Assembly: GCA_938040325.1 (NCBI GenBank)
Contig: CALHXW010000161.1
Coordinates: forward strand, 1-55,089
Length of the DNA stretch: 55,089 nucleotides
Direction of reading: 5' to 3'
Source: an uncultured bacterium
Lineage (GTDB): Bacteria; Myxococcota_A; UBA9042; PHBI01
Every line of letters begins with the position of its first letter. Position 1 is the first letter of the stretch. Positions 11,101-20,400 of the stretch are shown one piece after another. The notes under the pieces are model-generated. The model was not told the origin of the DNA, made no database searches, and saw nothing but the letters and a program-made list of their open reading frames with translations. The position numbers and the translations under genes were made by a program.

Positions 11101-11220
11101 ACCTGAGCCGCTGCCCGCCGTGAGCTGGCCGGGCGGGTTGTAGGTGAACTGGGCATGGCCCGGCAGCGCTAGCAAGAGCAGACTGGCGAGGGCGACCATC
11201 GCAGACTGTGTTCGGACCAT
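8149..11220 (-). CDS. M23 (LytM-like) peptidase with MopE repeats and internal MYXO-CTERM-like segment
   Basis: Predicted exported protein of 1023 residues. The signal peptide ends near LPGHAQ (20-24). An M23/LytM-like domain follows, with plausible zinc ligands H110 and D114 (HQGQD) and H192/H194 (HLHYD), as in peptidoglycan endopeptidases. Next come a beta-rich Fn3/CARDB-like region (about 220-400), a carbohydrate-binding-like beta-sandwich (about 405-560) and MopE-type repeats (xCNxxDDDCDGxVDED) at about 570-770. Then there is a Cys-Cys (C822, C823), a hydrophobic helix (830-844), RKR (845-847), a second hydrophobic stretch (848-865) ending near AtsAlG, and a 158-residue C-terminal domain I do not recognise. 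A MYXO-CTERM signal normally ends a protein, so the extra domain is odd. The start is ATG with GGGAGG 5 bases upstream. Peptidase activity is inferred from the motifs. Confidence 0.87.
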   Translation of the reverse strand: MVRTQSAMVALASLLLLALPGHAQFTYNPPGQLTAGSGSGSTTTTVHAPGMRFPIQDSPAYLNSQVWGHGGYQGPSGGQCHANNYSYPWFDNYCETRSWDMPLCPSGKGHQGQDMRPATCVDNSHWVVASEAGTITSIGSYTVYLQSTSGVRHRFLHMNPSSLQVSVGNFVTKGQLLGRVSNAFGGTPTTIHLHYDMRKNISGLGNVYVSPYMSLVTSYQELIGVDAEPEISIDVKSFSIDPNDPEDFRPEGSSAGIHDIYVGDDFITEVWVTNAPGASATADSVFVGVWIQSPYLEPLAYHIYTDAPANDQTSWIYADADGDPLNPPLTAPPASGKYRIGPLAPGETRKVRIHMAGAGYSIGEADHPDVRAWVWHVGDYYGEQTSWNDPVETNVAGVLLRDYEEHDVYSREHWAFNGPNTADTEGWRAGTGVAGVSVAVGQHALSFSTTGPNGRVVGPAALINTIDNKALELRVKSSLAASPTISFRSDSDNTWTAAKSKGFETTGGNVWQVVHVDMADVLTWAGNITQLRLDWSSSAADSVVVDYIKAIPVATIDPVNPTPNPNEADTDNDGVSVADGDCDDDNGDRFPGNPERCDGKDQDCDNAVDEGFDVGVTCTAGSGSCVTNGSKVCAPDALSTVCDAVAGVGQFEQCNNLDDDCDGEVDEDYPLGQTCTVGTGRCKGTGIFICAGDGSMACNAALGMPSAEECNGIDDDCDGAVDEDGACGNACFPGSQRPCALTASTAGCLTGFQVCDGVGWGECVEPVNCTDGNDPDTEGDTSGGDATSDTFMGDLSPGDGVAGNLTPGREVSFVSRTSGSSCCASSSEEALPIWLLLLTALLVYRKRAALVVAGVMLLATSALGIRGAGEDIRWKVESATKLVTSPVDWDAVEAHPHFDAGWLPRGVSEPLRNADIPVLAPNVEGLLEHGLVTTGQGWYAISIPTDNHTVVVTGTSLAFEAPDGPATYMGPLSTRMDMIVEVGFVRFGVAYSVEVECAMPNDDPRCTQDAYIEAVIRQLSVLR

Positions 11221-11554
11221 GGACGCCTCCCGTGAGTTCGCTCTTGCTGCGTGCGCGACGAGACACGCGGCCTAGTCAGTCAGGCACGGTAGTGGTGTCG
11301 CAGAACGGTGGTCAAGCGTCGGCTCGACGTGTTCCTGCGATCGAACCGACCAGGACGCCGGAAGTGTGGCGCTCAGGCGCTTCTCGGTGCTCTTCAGCGT
11401 CCAGCGCCCCTTAACCATGTGGCTACGTCCAAGGGTTTCGGCCGAGGCGTTCGCAGCTTGTCGGAACGCAACGGGCCTCCCGAGAACACGCTCGGCTCAG
11501 ACGTTGTGCAGCGGATGGACATGGCGACCTCCGGTGGGTAGATCGGAGCGGCGG
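11221..11554. other. Divergent intergenic region
   Basis: This gap lies between the divergent starts of the M23 gene and the puuE-like gene, so it must hold promoters for both. I see no convincing -35/-10 pair, no strong hairpin and no supported small gene. Reading frames here are open but show no recognisable product. Confidence 0.5.
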
Positions 11555-12532
11555 ATGCGGACGCGTGCACACGAGGGCGAGATGGGTGAGAACCGAGAAC
11601 AGACGCGCGACATGGTGGGCTATGGCCGGACGCCGCCTGATCCTCAGTGGCCGAACGAGGCACGTGTGGCCGTCCAGTTCGTCGTCAACTACGAGGAAGG
11701 GGCAGAGCGCTGCGTGCTCAATGGCGATTGCGAGAGTGAAGCGTTCCTCAGCGAGATAAGCGGCGCGACCCCGCTACAAGGCGTCCGCCACATGAACATG
11801 GAGAGCCTCTACGAGTACGGCAGCCGCGCAGGCTTCTGGCGACTCATGCGGATCTTCGGCGACCGTGACGCACCGTTCACAAGCTTTGCGGTCGCTCAAG
11901 CGCTCGCGAAGAACCCCGCCGCGGGTCGGGCGATGATCGAGGCCGGCCATGAGGTCGCCAGCCACGGCTACCGCTGGATCGACTACCAATACCTCGATCC
12001 GGAGGTGGAGCGGCAGCACATCGCGGACGCGGTGCGTATCCACACCGAGGTCTGCGGCAGTCGTCCCCTCGGGTTCTACCAGGGGCGCAGCAGCCCAAAC
12101 ACGGGGCGACTCTGCGCGGAGGAGGGTGGCTTTCTTTACCACTCCGACAGCTACGCCGACGACCTCCCCTACTACGAGCAGGTAGGCCAACACACCCAGC
12201 TCGTTGTCCCCTATACCCTCGACGCCAACGACATGCGCTTTAGCACCGCGGCAGGCTTCAGCTACGGCGAGGACTTCTTTCGCTACCTAAAAGATAGCTT
12301 CGACCAGCTCTGGGAAGAGGGCGCCGACCGTCCGGTCATGCTCTCGGTCGGGCTGCACTGTCGCCTCGTAGGACGGCCGGGCAGGGCGCGCAACCTGCAG
12401 CGCTTCCTCGACCACGTCCTCAGTCGCGACAAGGTGTGGGTTGCTAGGCGGGTCGACATTGCCCGGCACTGGTTGGAGCGACATCCGCACACCGAAGGGG
12501 CGCCCTCGGACGGCCCGAAGGAGAACTCATGA
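11555..12532 (+). CDS. puuE: PuuE-type allantoinase / polysaccharide deacetylase family protein
   Basis: The protein matches the cofactor-independent allantoinase PuuE of the NodB/polysaccharide-deacetylase fold, which hydrolyses allantoin to allantoate in purine breakdown. Family stretches as I remember them include GYGRTPPDPQWP, VNYEEGAER, SEAFLSE, MESLYEYGSRAGFWR, GHEVASHGYRWIDYQY, QGRSSPNTGRL, EEGGFLYHSD, YTLDANDMRF, GLHCRLVGRP and the end WVARRVDIARHW. Length fits (about 310-325 residues). I take ATG 11555 because GGAG lies 6 bases upstream; ATG 11582 and ATG 11612 are also possible, and the homologous part begins near 11612. The stop overlaps the next start (ATGA). No other purine-catabolism gene is present, so the substrate in this organism is not certain. 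Confidence 0.9.
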   Translation: MRTRAHEGEMGENREQTRDMVGYGRTPPDPQWPNEARVAVQFVVNYEEGAERCVLNGDCESEAFLSEISGATPLQGVRHMNMESLYEYGSRAGFWRLMRIFGDRDAPFTSFAVAQALAKNPAAGRAMIEAGHEVASHGYRWIDYQYLDPEVERQHIADAVRIHTEVCGSRPLGFYQGRSSPNTGRLCAEEGGFLYHSDSYADDLPYYEQVGQHTQLVVPYTLDANDMRFSTAAGFSYGEDFFRYLKDSFDQLWEEGADRPVMLSVGLHCRLVGRPGRARNLQRFLDHVLSRDKVWVARRVDIARHWLERHPHTEGAPSDGPKENS

Positions 12533-13083
12533 GCGAGACCGACGCAGGGCCCGGTACCTTCGACGGCGGCCCCAAGCGGCTGTGCATCATCAGCACGGGC
12601 GGGACCATCGAGAAGACCTACGACCCGCTCAACGGCGTGCTCAGCAACCGCTTGAGCGTGTTGGATGTGCTCCTGGGAACGCTCGAGCTGCCTTCGATTG
12701 CGATCGTTCGGGTGCCGCTGATGAACAAGGACAGCCTCGACATGACGGAGTCTGACCACACGCTCATCGCGCGCACCGCTGGGGCGATGGCCGAGACCCA
12801 TGACGGCGTCATCGTGGTCCACGGTACCGATCGCCTTCACGTGACGGGCGAGCGAATGGTGGAGCTGCTGGGAACCCCGCCGGTACCGGTTGTCCTGACC
12901 GGGGCGATGCGGCCCTACGAACTGCGCAACACCGACGCCATCCAGAACATGACCGAGAGCCTCTTCGGCGTGCAGTTCCTGCCGGCAGGAGTGTATGCCG
13001 TTATGCACGGTCGGGCGCTGAAGTTTCCGGGGGTCACCAAAGACCGGGATGCCGGTACGTTCGTGCGCGTAGCGACCGCATGA
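12529..13083 (+). CDS. Short asparaginase-like protein (N-terminal domain only)
   Basis: 184 residues related to the N-terminal domain of type I/II L-asparaginases. Visible motifs are STGGTIE (22-28), holding the nucleophile-type Thr, and the HGTD box (98-101) followed by Thr at 106, then LTGAMRPYELRNTDA. Full asparaginases are about 320-350 residues, and the C-terminal domain is absent here. The gene ends cleanly in an ATGA overlap with the next gene, so this looks like a natural single-domain family member and not a recent truncation. It is translationally coupled to puuE and to the DUF72 gene. Amidohydrolase activity on asparagine or another amide is possible but unproven. Confidence 0.82.
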   Translation: MSETDAGPGTFDGGPKRLCIISTGGTIEKTYDPLNGVLSNRLSVLDVLLGTLELPSIAIVRVPLMNKDSLDMTESDHTLIARTAGAMAETHDGVIVVHGTDRLHVTGERMVELLGTPPVPVVLTGAMRPYELRNTDAIQNMTESLFGVQFLPAGVYAVMHGRALKFPGVTKDRDAGTFVRVATA

Positions 13084-13982
13084 AGTTCGGTCGGCTGCCG
13101 TCGTACGCGGGCGTCGACTTTCGGCTGCCCGCACTCGGTCTCGACGCGGCTGAGAGCGATGCAGCTCCAACCAAGCTGGCGCTCTTTGCTGGCTGCCCCG
13201 TGTGGGCTGAAGACAGCTGGCTAGGTGACTTCCTGCCCGACAACACAGCCCGATCTCAGCGTCTTGCGGAGTACGCAAAGCGACTCCCAGCGGTTGAGCT
13301 CAACAGCACCTTCTATGCGGTTCCAAGCCCCGCGACGTTCCGGCGTTGGCGCGACCAGGTCCCCGTGGGGTTTCGGTTCTGTCCCAAGGTCCCTTCGGCA
13401 ATCAGCCGCGGGCTCGAGCGTGGTCGGACTCTGCGCTCGCAGCACCATCACTTTTGGGATGCCGTCGGGCTGCTCGAGGATCGGCTAGGGACCGCGTTCC
13501 TGCAGCTACCGCCGTCTTTTTCTCCGCGTGAGATCGCCACCTTGGAGGGCTTTGTTCGCGACGTGCCCCGTGGCAGACGGCTTGCGGTCGAGTTTCGCCA
13601 CCCGGGTTGGTTCGACGGCGGCAGCCTCGCCCCGCGCGCGGCGTCGGTGCTGCGCGCAGCTGGCGTTGCGACGGTTGTCACGGACTGCGCAGGGCGGCGA
13701 GATGTGTGTCACGCAACCCTCACGTCTGACTCGGTGGTCATCCGGTTTGCCGGGATCGGGAATCCTGCGGTTGATGGACCACGACTTGCCGGCTGGGTGC
13801 GGCGACTCGGTGCTTGGCGCGCCGCGGGACTGACCACGGCGTTTGTGTTTACGCACTTCCCCCTTGAGCGTGGTGGACCGCAGGCTGCCCGGCAGCTCAT
13901 GGCCGCGGCGAACGCGCAGCTCGGGCTGTCGCTGCCGCTCTGGGAGGCTCCGCGCCCTCGAGGACAGCTCTCGCTGCTCTAG
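13080..13982 (+). CDS. DUF72 family protein (YecE-like)
   Basis: 300 residues with the DUF72 TIM-barrel-like pattern: ALFAGCPVW.EDSWLGDFLP near the N-terminus, the VELNSTFYAVPS box, FRFCPKVPSAIS, LQLPPSF, AVEFRHPGWF and a C-terminal TAFVFTHFPLERGGPQAA. DUF72 proteins have no firmly assigned reaction. The start is ATG at 13080, overlapping the stop of the asparaginase-like gene, so it is the third member of a coupled operon. Position suggests a shared, uncharacterised role with the two upstream hydrolase-like proteins. Confidence 0.88.
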   Translation: MKFGRLPSYAGVDFRLPALGLDAAESDAAPTKLALFAGCPVWAEDSWLGDFLPDNTARSQRLAEYAKRLPAVELNSTFYAVPSPATFRRWRDQVPVGFRFCPKVPSAISRGLERGRTLRSQHHHFWDAVGLLEDRLGTAFLQLPPSFSPREIATLEGFVRDVPRGRRLAVEFRHPGWFDGGSLAPRAASVLRAAGVATVVTDCAGRRDVCHATLTSDSVVIRFAGIGNPAVDGPRLAGWVRRLGAWRAAGLTTAFVFTHFPLERGGPQAARQLMAAANAQLGLSLPLWEAPRPRGQLSLL

Positions 13983-14497
13983 CAGCCTTGCCAAGCCGCT
14001 AGCAGCGTTGCCGGGAAACGCGAAATCTGATGACTCTGCGGCGAGCCCCGCCGTTTTTCGGCGGTCAAGTCGCTCGGCTGGACCCCGGTCTGCCACGAGT
14101 CGCTACGACAACCGGCAGGCTCAGCTATTTCGGCAGGGAGAGCTTATCGTTTTCAGTCGGATACGTCATATGGCGGTCGTCACTTTCAATTGTGCTCGCA
14201 TTTAGTCGAACGCCCTTTGTCCGAGCGAGCCCGACCCGAACTCTCGACATCCCATGTCCGCACATTCGACCGGCAGGCGACCCAATGATCGCCTAGGTTA
14301 AGAAATGTTCGGTCGCAGAAGTGTTCGTATTCTATGGTGTTTGCGCCTGGTCGATCTCGGCGTGTTACCCGCTCGTGTTGACCCAAATTGTGCGAGTCGA
14401 ACAGACTTGGGCCACGTCATCAGACAGGTGCGAGCTGTAGGGGTCCGCCTCTGTCTTTCATTCGAGCGGGCTCGGCCCACTTACACGGAGTGCACCC
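13983..14497 (+). other. Long leader/intergenic region before the 12-kb gene
   Basis: This stretch lacks a supported gene. Its middle (about 14120-14340) is visibly more AT-rich than the neighbours, as expected for a promoter region. It opens with a short tandem repeat: CTAGCAGCCTTGCC (13979-13992) recurs as CTAGCAGCGTTGCC (13999-14012). A weak TTGACC lies at 14378-14383, but no good -10 follows, so I do not call a promoter. GGAG lies 8 bases before the ATG of the giant gene. Confidence 0.5.
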
Positions 14498-17400
14498 ATG
14501 AACTCTTGTTGGTTCAGGCATTTTCTTGTCGTTTTCTTTGCGTGTTCCGCTTTCGGCGCGACCGCACTCATCTCCACCGACGCACTCGCGCAGTGCGCGA
14601 CGGCCGACGACTGCGACGATGACAATCCATGCACGCTCGATCTGTGCCTGACCTTCCAGCCGGGCGGGCTATGCCAAAACCTGCCCGATCCTCTCGAAGG
14701 GCAGCCCTGCGACGACGGCGACATGTGCACTGAAGACGGTCGCTGTGTGGCTGGCGAGTGCATGGCGGGCCCCGCGGTCGAGTGCGACGATGGGGACGAC
14801 TGCACCACCGATGCCTGCGACCCGGCAACCGGCTGCACGGCTGATCCCGTGGCCGACGGCGACCCATGCGATGACGCCAACGCGTGTACGTCAGGCGACG
14901 CGTGTATGGCTGGCGCGTGCACCGGCGCTCCGGTGGTCTGCGACGACATGGACCCCTGCACCGAGGACAAGTGCGACGACGCGACGGGCGAGTGCGGCTC
15001 GACTCCCGCGGCGGACATGACGCCGTGCGACAACGACGATGCATGCCTCGACTCGCTCTGCATGGCAGGCGTCTGCACCGACACCACCCCTACGGACTGT
15101 GACGACGACAATGCGTGCACCGAAGACGCCTGCGACCCGGCGACAGGATGCACCAATGACCCAGTGGCTGACGCCACCGCCTGCGATGATGGCGACGCAT
15201 GCACCGAGACCGACGTCTGCACAGCTGGCGCGTGTGCCGGTGAGGCCCTCGATTGTGACGATGGCAACCCGTGCACGGCCGACTTCTGCGCGGGTGGTAG
15301 CTGCCTGCACCTCCCCGTGGGCCCAGACGGCCCCTGCGACGATGGCGATCCCTGCACCGAAGGCGACACCTGTGATGCTGCCGGTATGTGCAACCCCGGT
15401 AAGGCCGTCGACTGCGATGACGCCAACGCCTGCACCGACGACATGTGCGACCCGGTCGACGGCTGCGTGAACACCAACAACACCGCTGACTGCGACGACG
15501 ACGACCTCTGCACTGACGATGACGTGTGCGCTGATGGCGTCTGTGCCGGTACGGCGAAGGTCTGCGACGACGACGACGCGTGCAACGGCGTCGAAGTTTG
15601 CGAGATGGGCCAGTGTGTCCCTGGCGTTGCGCTCGATTGCGACGACGGAGACGTGTGCACCGACGACTCCTGCGATCCGACCGACGGCTGCGTCAACGCG
15701 CCCAACACGGGCAACCCTTGCGACGACATGACCGCCTGCACCGACACCTCGCGCTGCCAAGCCGGCGTGTGCACGGGAGTCCCGAAAGACTGCGACGACA
15801 GCGATGCATGCACCGAAGACGCCTGCGATCCCGTCACGGGCGAGTGCGTCGATCCTCCCCCGGCCGTCGACTGCGATGACTCGGTGGACTGCACCGTCGA
15901 TGCCTGCGACCCCGCAACCGGCTGCACCAACACACCGGACGCTGCGCCCTGCGACGACGGAAACCCCTGCACCGAGGACGTCTGCGACCCGGTCGATGGC
16001 TGCATCAACACGCCGGTCCCCGACGCCACGGCCTGCGATGACGGCGATCTATGCACCGAGATGGACATGTGCGCGGCAGGCGAATGCGTTGCCGGCGAGC
16101 CTCTCGACTGTGACGACATGAACGGCTGCACCACCGATGAGTGTGTGCCGGCCGACGGCTGCGTCAATACGCCAGCTGCCCTCACACCCTGCGACGTGGA
16201 CCCCTGCCAGCAGGAGTTCTGCGACCTGGCCGGAACCTGCAGGGCGCTCTTGCCCGAGGACTGCGACGACGGCATCGAGTGCACCGTCGACAGCTGTGAC
16301 CCCGTCGACGGCTGCGTGAACGCGCCCGACGACGCCATGTGCGACGACACGGACCCTTGCACCGCCAACGTCTGTGACCCCGCTGCGGGTTGCGACTTCA
16401 CCCAGCCGGGCCCTGATGGGGATCCGTGCGACGACACCGACACCTGCACGGAAAACGATGTCTGCGCGAGCGGCACCTGCACCGGTGAGGCTGTGGTTTG
16501 CGATATGCCACCGGCCGACATGTGTGACGGCGACGACCTCATCACGTACAGCGGCGGCATGTGCGTGGACGGCGCATGCGAGTACACCGAGACACCCACG
16601 ACGTGCCCAGCGGGCTGCGACGCTGGCGCCTGCATCGTCCCGGACTGCGACGGCACCAACGACGGTGCGGCATGTGATGACGGCGACCCCTGCACCGTTG
16701 ACGACGTCTGCACGGGACTCAACGCCTGTGCCGGGACCGAGCTCGACTGCACCGTCCTTGACGATGGCTGCAACGTCGGCGTCTGTGACCCGGCGGCGAG
16801 CGCGTGCGTCGCCCAGCCGAACGCGGATGGCACGACCTGCGACGACAGCGACGCATGCACCAGTGGTGATGTCTGCACCGCGGGTGAGTGCGCCGGTGAG
16901 GCGGTCGACTGCGACGACGACAACGCGTGCACCGACGACCTGTGCGACCCCGGTGCCGGCTGCGTCAACGAGCCGAACACTGCGCCGTGCGACGACGGTG
17001 ACGGCGACATTTGCACCCAGGGTACCTGCGAAGCCGGAGCCTGCGTGGCCGGTGCAATGACCGATTGCGACGACGGCATTGCGTGCACCAAGGACGCTTG
17101 CGACCCGATCGCCGGCTGCATGCACACTGGCTCTGATGACGCGTGCGACGACGCCAACGACTGCACGATCGACACGTGCGACTTGGTCGCAGGCTGCCAG
17201 AACTCGGCCGCGGACGCCGACGGCGAGATGTGCGACGACACGAACCTCTGCACGGAAAACGACGTGTGCACCGCCGGTGCCTGCACCGGCGAGGCCATCG
17301 TGTGTGACGAGCCGCCCGCTGACACCTGCGTCGGCACCGACCTTGTCACCTACACCGGCGGCATGTGCGTCGACGGCGCGTGCGAGTACGAAGAGACGGC

Positions 17401-20400
17401 GACTCCCTGCCCCGATGGCTGCGTCGACGACGCGTGTGTCGTGCCAGACTGCGACGGCGTCAACAACGGCGACCCCTGCGACGACGGCGACCCGTGCACA
17501 GCTGACGACGTGTGCACCGGTCTCAACACCTGCGCTGGGACCGCGCTTGACTGCACGGCCTTTGACACGGCCTGCACGGTCGGCGCTTGCGACCCCGACG
17601 CCGGCGAGTGTGTCGCGCAACCGGTTGTCGACGGTGCCGCGTGCGACGATGGCGACGCCTGCACGGCGGGCGATGCGTGCCTCGGTGGAACCTGCACCCC
17701 TGGCGCTCCCGCCGACTGCGATGACGGCGAGGTCTGCACCGACGATGCGTGCGACCCGATGGCTGGCTGCACGAATGAGCCGAACGCCGAGCCCTGCGAT
17801 GATGGTGACGGCGATGTCTGCACCGTCGGTCTCTGCGAAGCCGGCGCGTGCGTGCCGGGCGGACCCAACGACTGCGACGATGGCGTCGAGTGCACCGTGG
17901 ACAGCTGCGACCCGGTCGCAGGCTGCGTCAACGAGGCTGACGCGTCCCTGTGCGATGACGACGACATCTGCACCGTCGACGTCTGCGACCCAGCAAATGG
18001 CGGCTGCATGAACCCCTTCGAGTTCGGCAGCATCAACACCAACGGTCAGACCTGCGACGACACCGACGACTGCACGTCGACCGACGTCTGCACCGACGGC
18101 GTGTGTGGCGGAGAGCCGCTTGTCTGCGACATGCCGCCGGAGCCGGTCTGCGACGGAACCTCCCTGGTCGTCTCCAGCGGCGGGATGTGCGAGGCCGGCG
18201 AGTGCACCTACGACGAGATCGTCACTGAGTGTGAGAACGGTTGCGACGCAGGTGCTTGCGTTGTGCCGGAGTGCGACGGCGCCGCTGCAGGCACCCCGTG
18301 CGACGATGGCGTGCCCTGCACCGAAAATGACGCCTGTGACGGTGCAGGCGGCTGCGTCGGTACCTTGGTCGACTGCACCGGGCTCGACGACGTCTGCGTG
18401 ATCGGCGAGTGCAACGTGGCGACGGGCCAGTGCGAGCCGCTGCCTGCCGCGGATGGGACGGTCTGTGACGACGGCGATGCGTGCACCGAGGGTGACGCCT
18501 GCGCCGCCGGCCAGTGCAACCCCGGCGCGCCGACTGACTGTGACGACGCTAACGTCTGCACCGACGATGCGTGCGACCCAGCGGCTGGCTGCACCAACGA
18601 GCCGAACACAGAGCCTTGCGACGACGGCGACGGCGACGCATGCACAACGGGTATGTGCGAGGCTGGTGCTTGCGCGGCGGGCGGCGTGACCGACTGCGAC
18701 GACGGCATCGAGTGCACGGTCGACAGCTGCGACCCCGTCGATGGCTGTGTGAACGCCCCGGACGCCACGACCTGCGACGACGGCAACGCCTGCACGATCA
18801 ACGTGTGCGACCCGGCGGCTGGCGGATGCGCCAACCCCTACGAGTTCGGCGCGCTGACCACTCAAGGCAACGCGTGCAACGACGCGGAGGCCTGCACCGA
18901 CAGCGACGTCTGCACCGATGGTGTGTGCACGGGTGAGCCGATCGTTTGCGACGCTCCGCCCGAGGCGATGTGCGATGGCGCGGATCTGACGACCTACAGC
19001 GGCGGCGCATGCGTTGCCGGTGCGTGTGAGTACGACGAAGAGGTCACCAACTGCCCGGACGGGTGCGAAGATGCCGCGTGTCTCGACCCGACCTGCACCG
19101 GCGCCAACAACGGCGACCCGTGCGATGATGGCGATCCCTGCACCGCCGACGACGTCTGCACCGGCGCCAGCACGTGTGCCGGCACGGTGCTCGACTGCTC
19201 GACGCTGACCGACGCCTGCAACATGGGGGTCTGCGACCCCGCCGCGGGTGAGTGTGTGGCCTCGCCGGTTGTCGACGGCGCAACTTGTGATGATGGTGAC
19301 GCGTGCACCGACGGTGACGTCTGCACGGCGGGTGAGTGTGCGCCGGTCGGCGCCCTCGACTGCGACGACGACAACCCGTGCACCGACGACAGCTGCGACC
19401 CGGTCGATGGCTGTGTCAACGCGTTCAACACCGCCCAGTGCGACGATGGCGACGGTGACGCCTGCACCAGCGGCCAGTGCGCTGCCGGCATGTGCATCCC
19501 GGGCGTTCCCACGGACTGCGACGACGGCATCGAGTGCACGGTCGACAGCTGTGACCCGGTCGACGGCTGCATCAGCCAGGCGGACGCGTCGCTCTGTGAC
19601 GACGGCAACACGTGCACCGTCAACGTGTGCGACCCGGCGGCAGGCGGCTGCGCCAACCCGTTCGAGTTCGGCGCGCTGACGACTCAGGGCAACAGCTGCA
19701 TCGATGGGGACGACTGCACCTCGATGGACATCTGCACCGACGGCGAGTGCGCCGGCGAGCCGGTTGTCTGCGACACGCCGCCCGCCCCCTTCTGCAACGG
19801 CGACACCCTCGTTCTGTCGACGGGCGGCATGTGCGAGGCGGGACTCTGCACCTACGAAGAGGAAGAGGTGCCGTGTGACGGTGGCTGCGACGCCGGTGCA
19901 TGCCAGACCAGCGAGTGCGACGGCGCTGCCCAGGGCACGGCTTGCGACGACGGCATTCCCTGCACGGAAGAGGACGTCTGCGACGGCGCGGGCGGCTGCG
20001 CCGGCACGGCGGTCGACTGCTCGGCCCTCGACAGCGCGTGCTCGATCGGCGAGTGCAACGCCGCCAGTGGTGCATGCGAGGCGACTCCGGCTGTCAACGG
20101 CACACCTTGCGACGATGGCGACCTGTGCACCGAGGGTGAGATCTGCGTCGGCGGCAGCTGCTCGCCGGGAGCGCCGCTGGTCTGCGACGACGGCGACGTG
20201 TGCACCGACGATGTCTGCGACCCCGCAGCTGGCTGCACGTTCACGCCCAACACTGCGCCTTGCGACGATGGCGACGGCGACGCTTGCACGACCGGCATCT
20301 GCGACGCGGGTCAGTGCGCCCCCGGAGCGGTCACCGACTGCGACGACATGATCGCGTGCACGGTCGACAGCTGCGATCCTGTTGCGGGCTGCATCAACCA

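Noticed and set aside
14378-14383. TTGACC as the -35 of a promoter for the giant gene
   Set aside because: No acceptable -10 lies 16-18 bases downstream.
14458-17349. 963-codon minus-strand frame rich in Ser/Gln/His (SSQ repeats)
   Set aside because: It is another antisense reflection of the same repeat DNA. The apparent repeats are explained fully by the plus-strand coding repeats.
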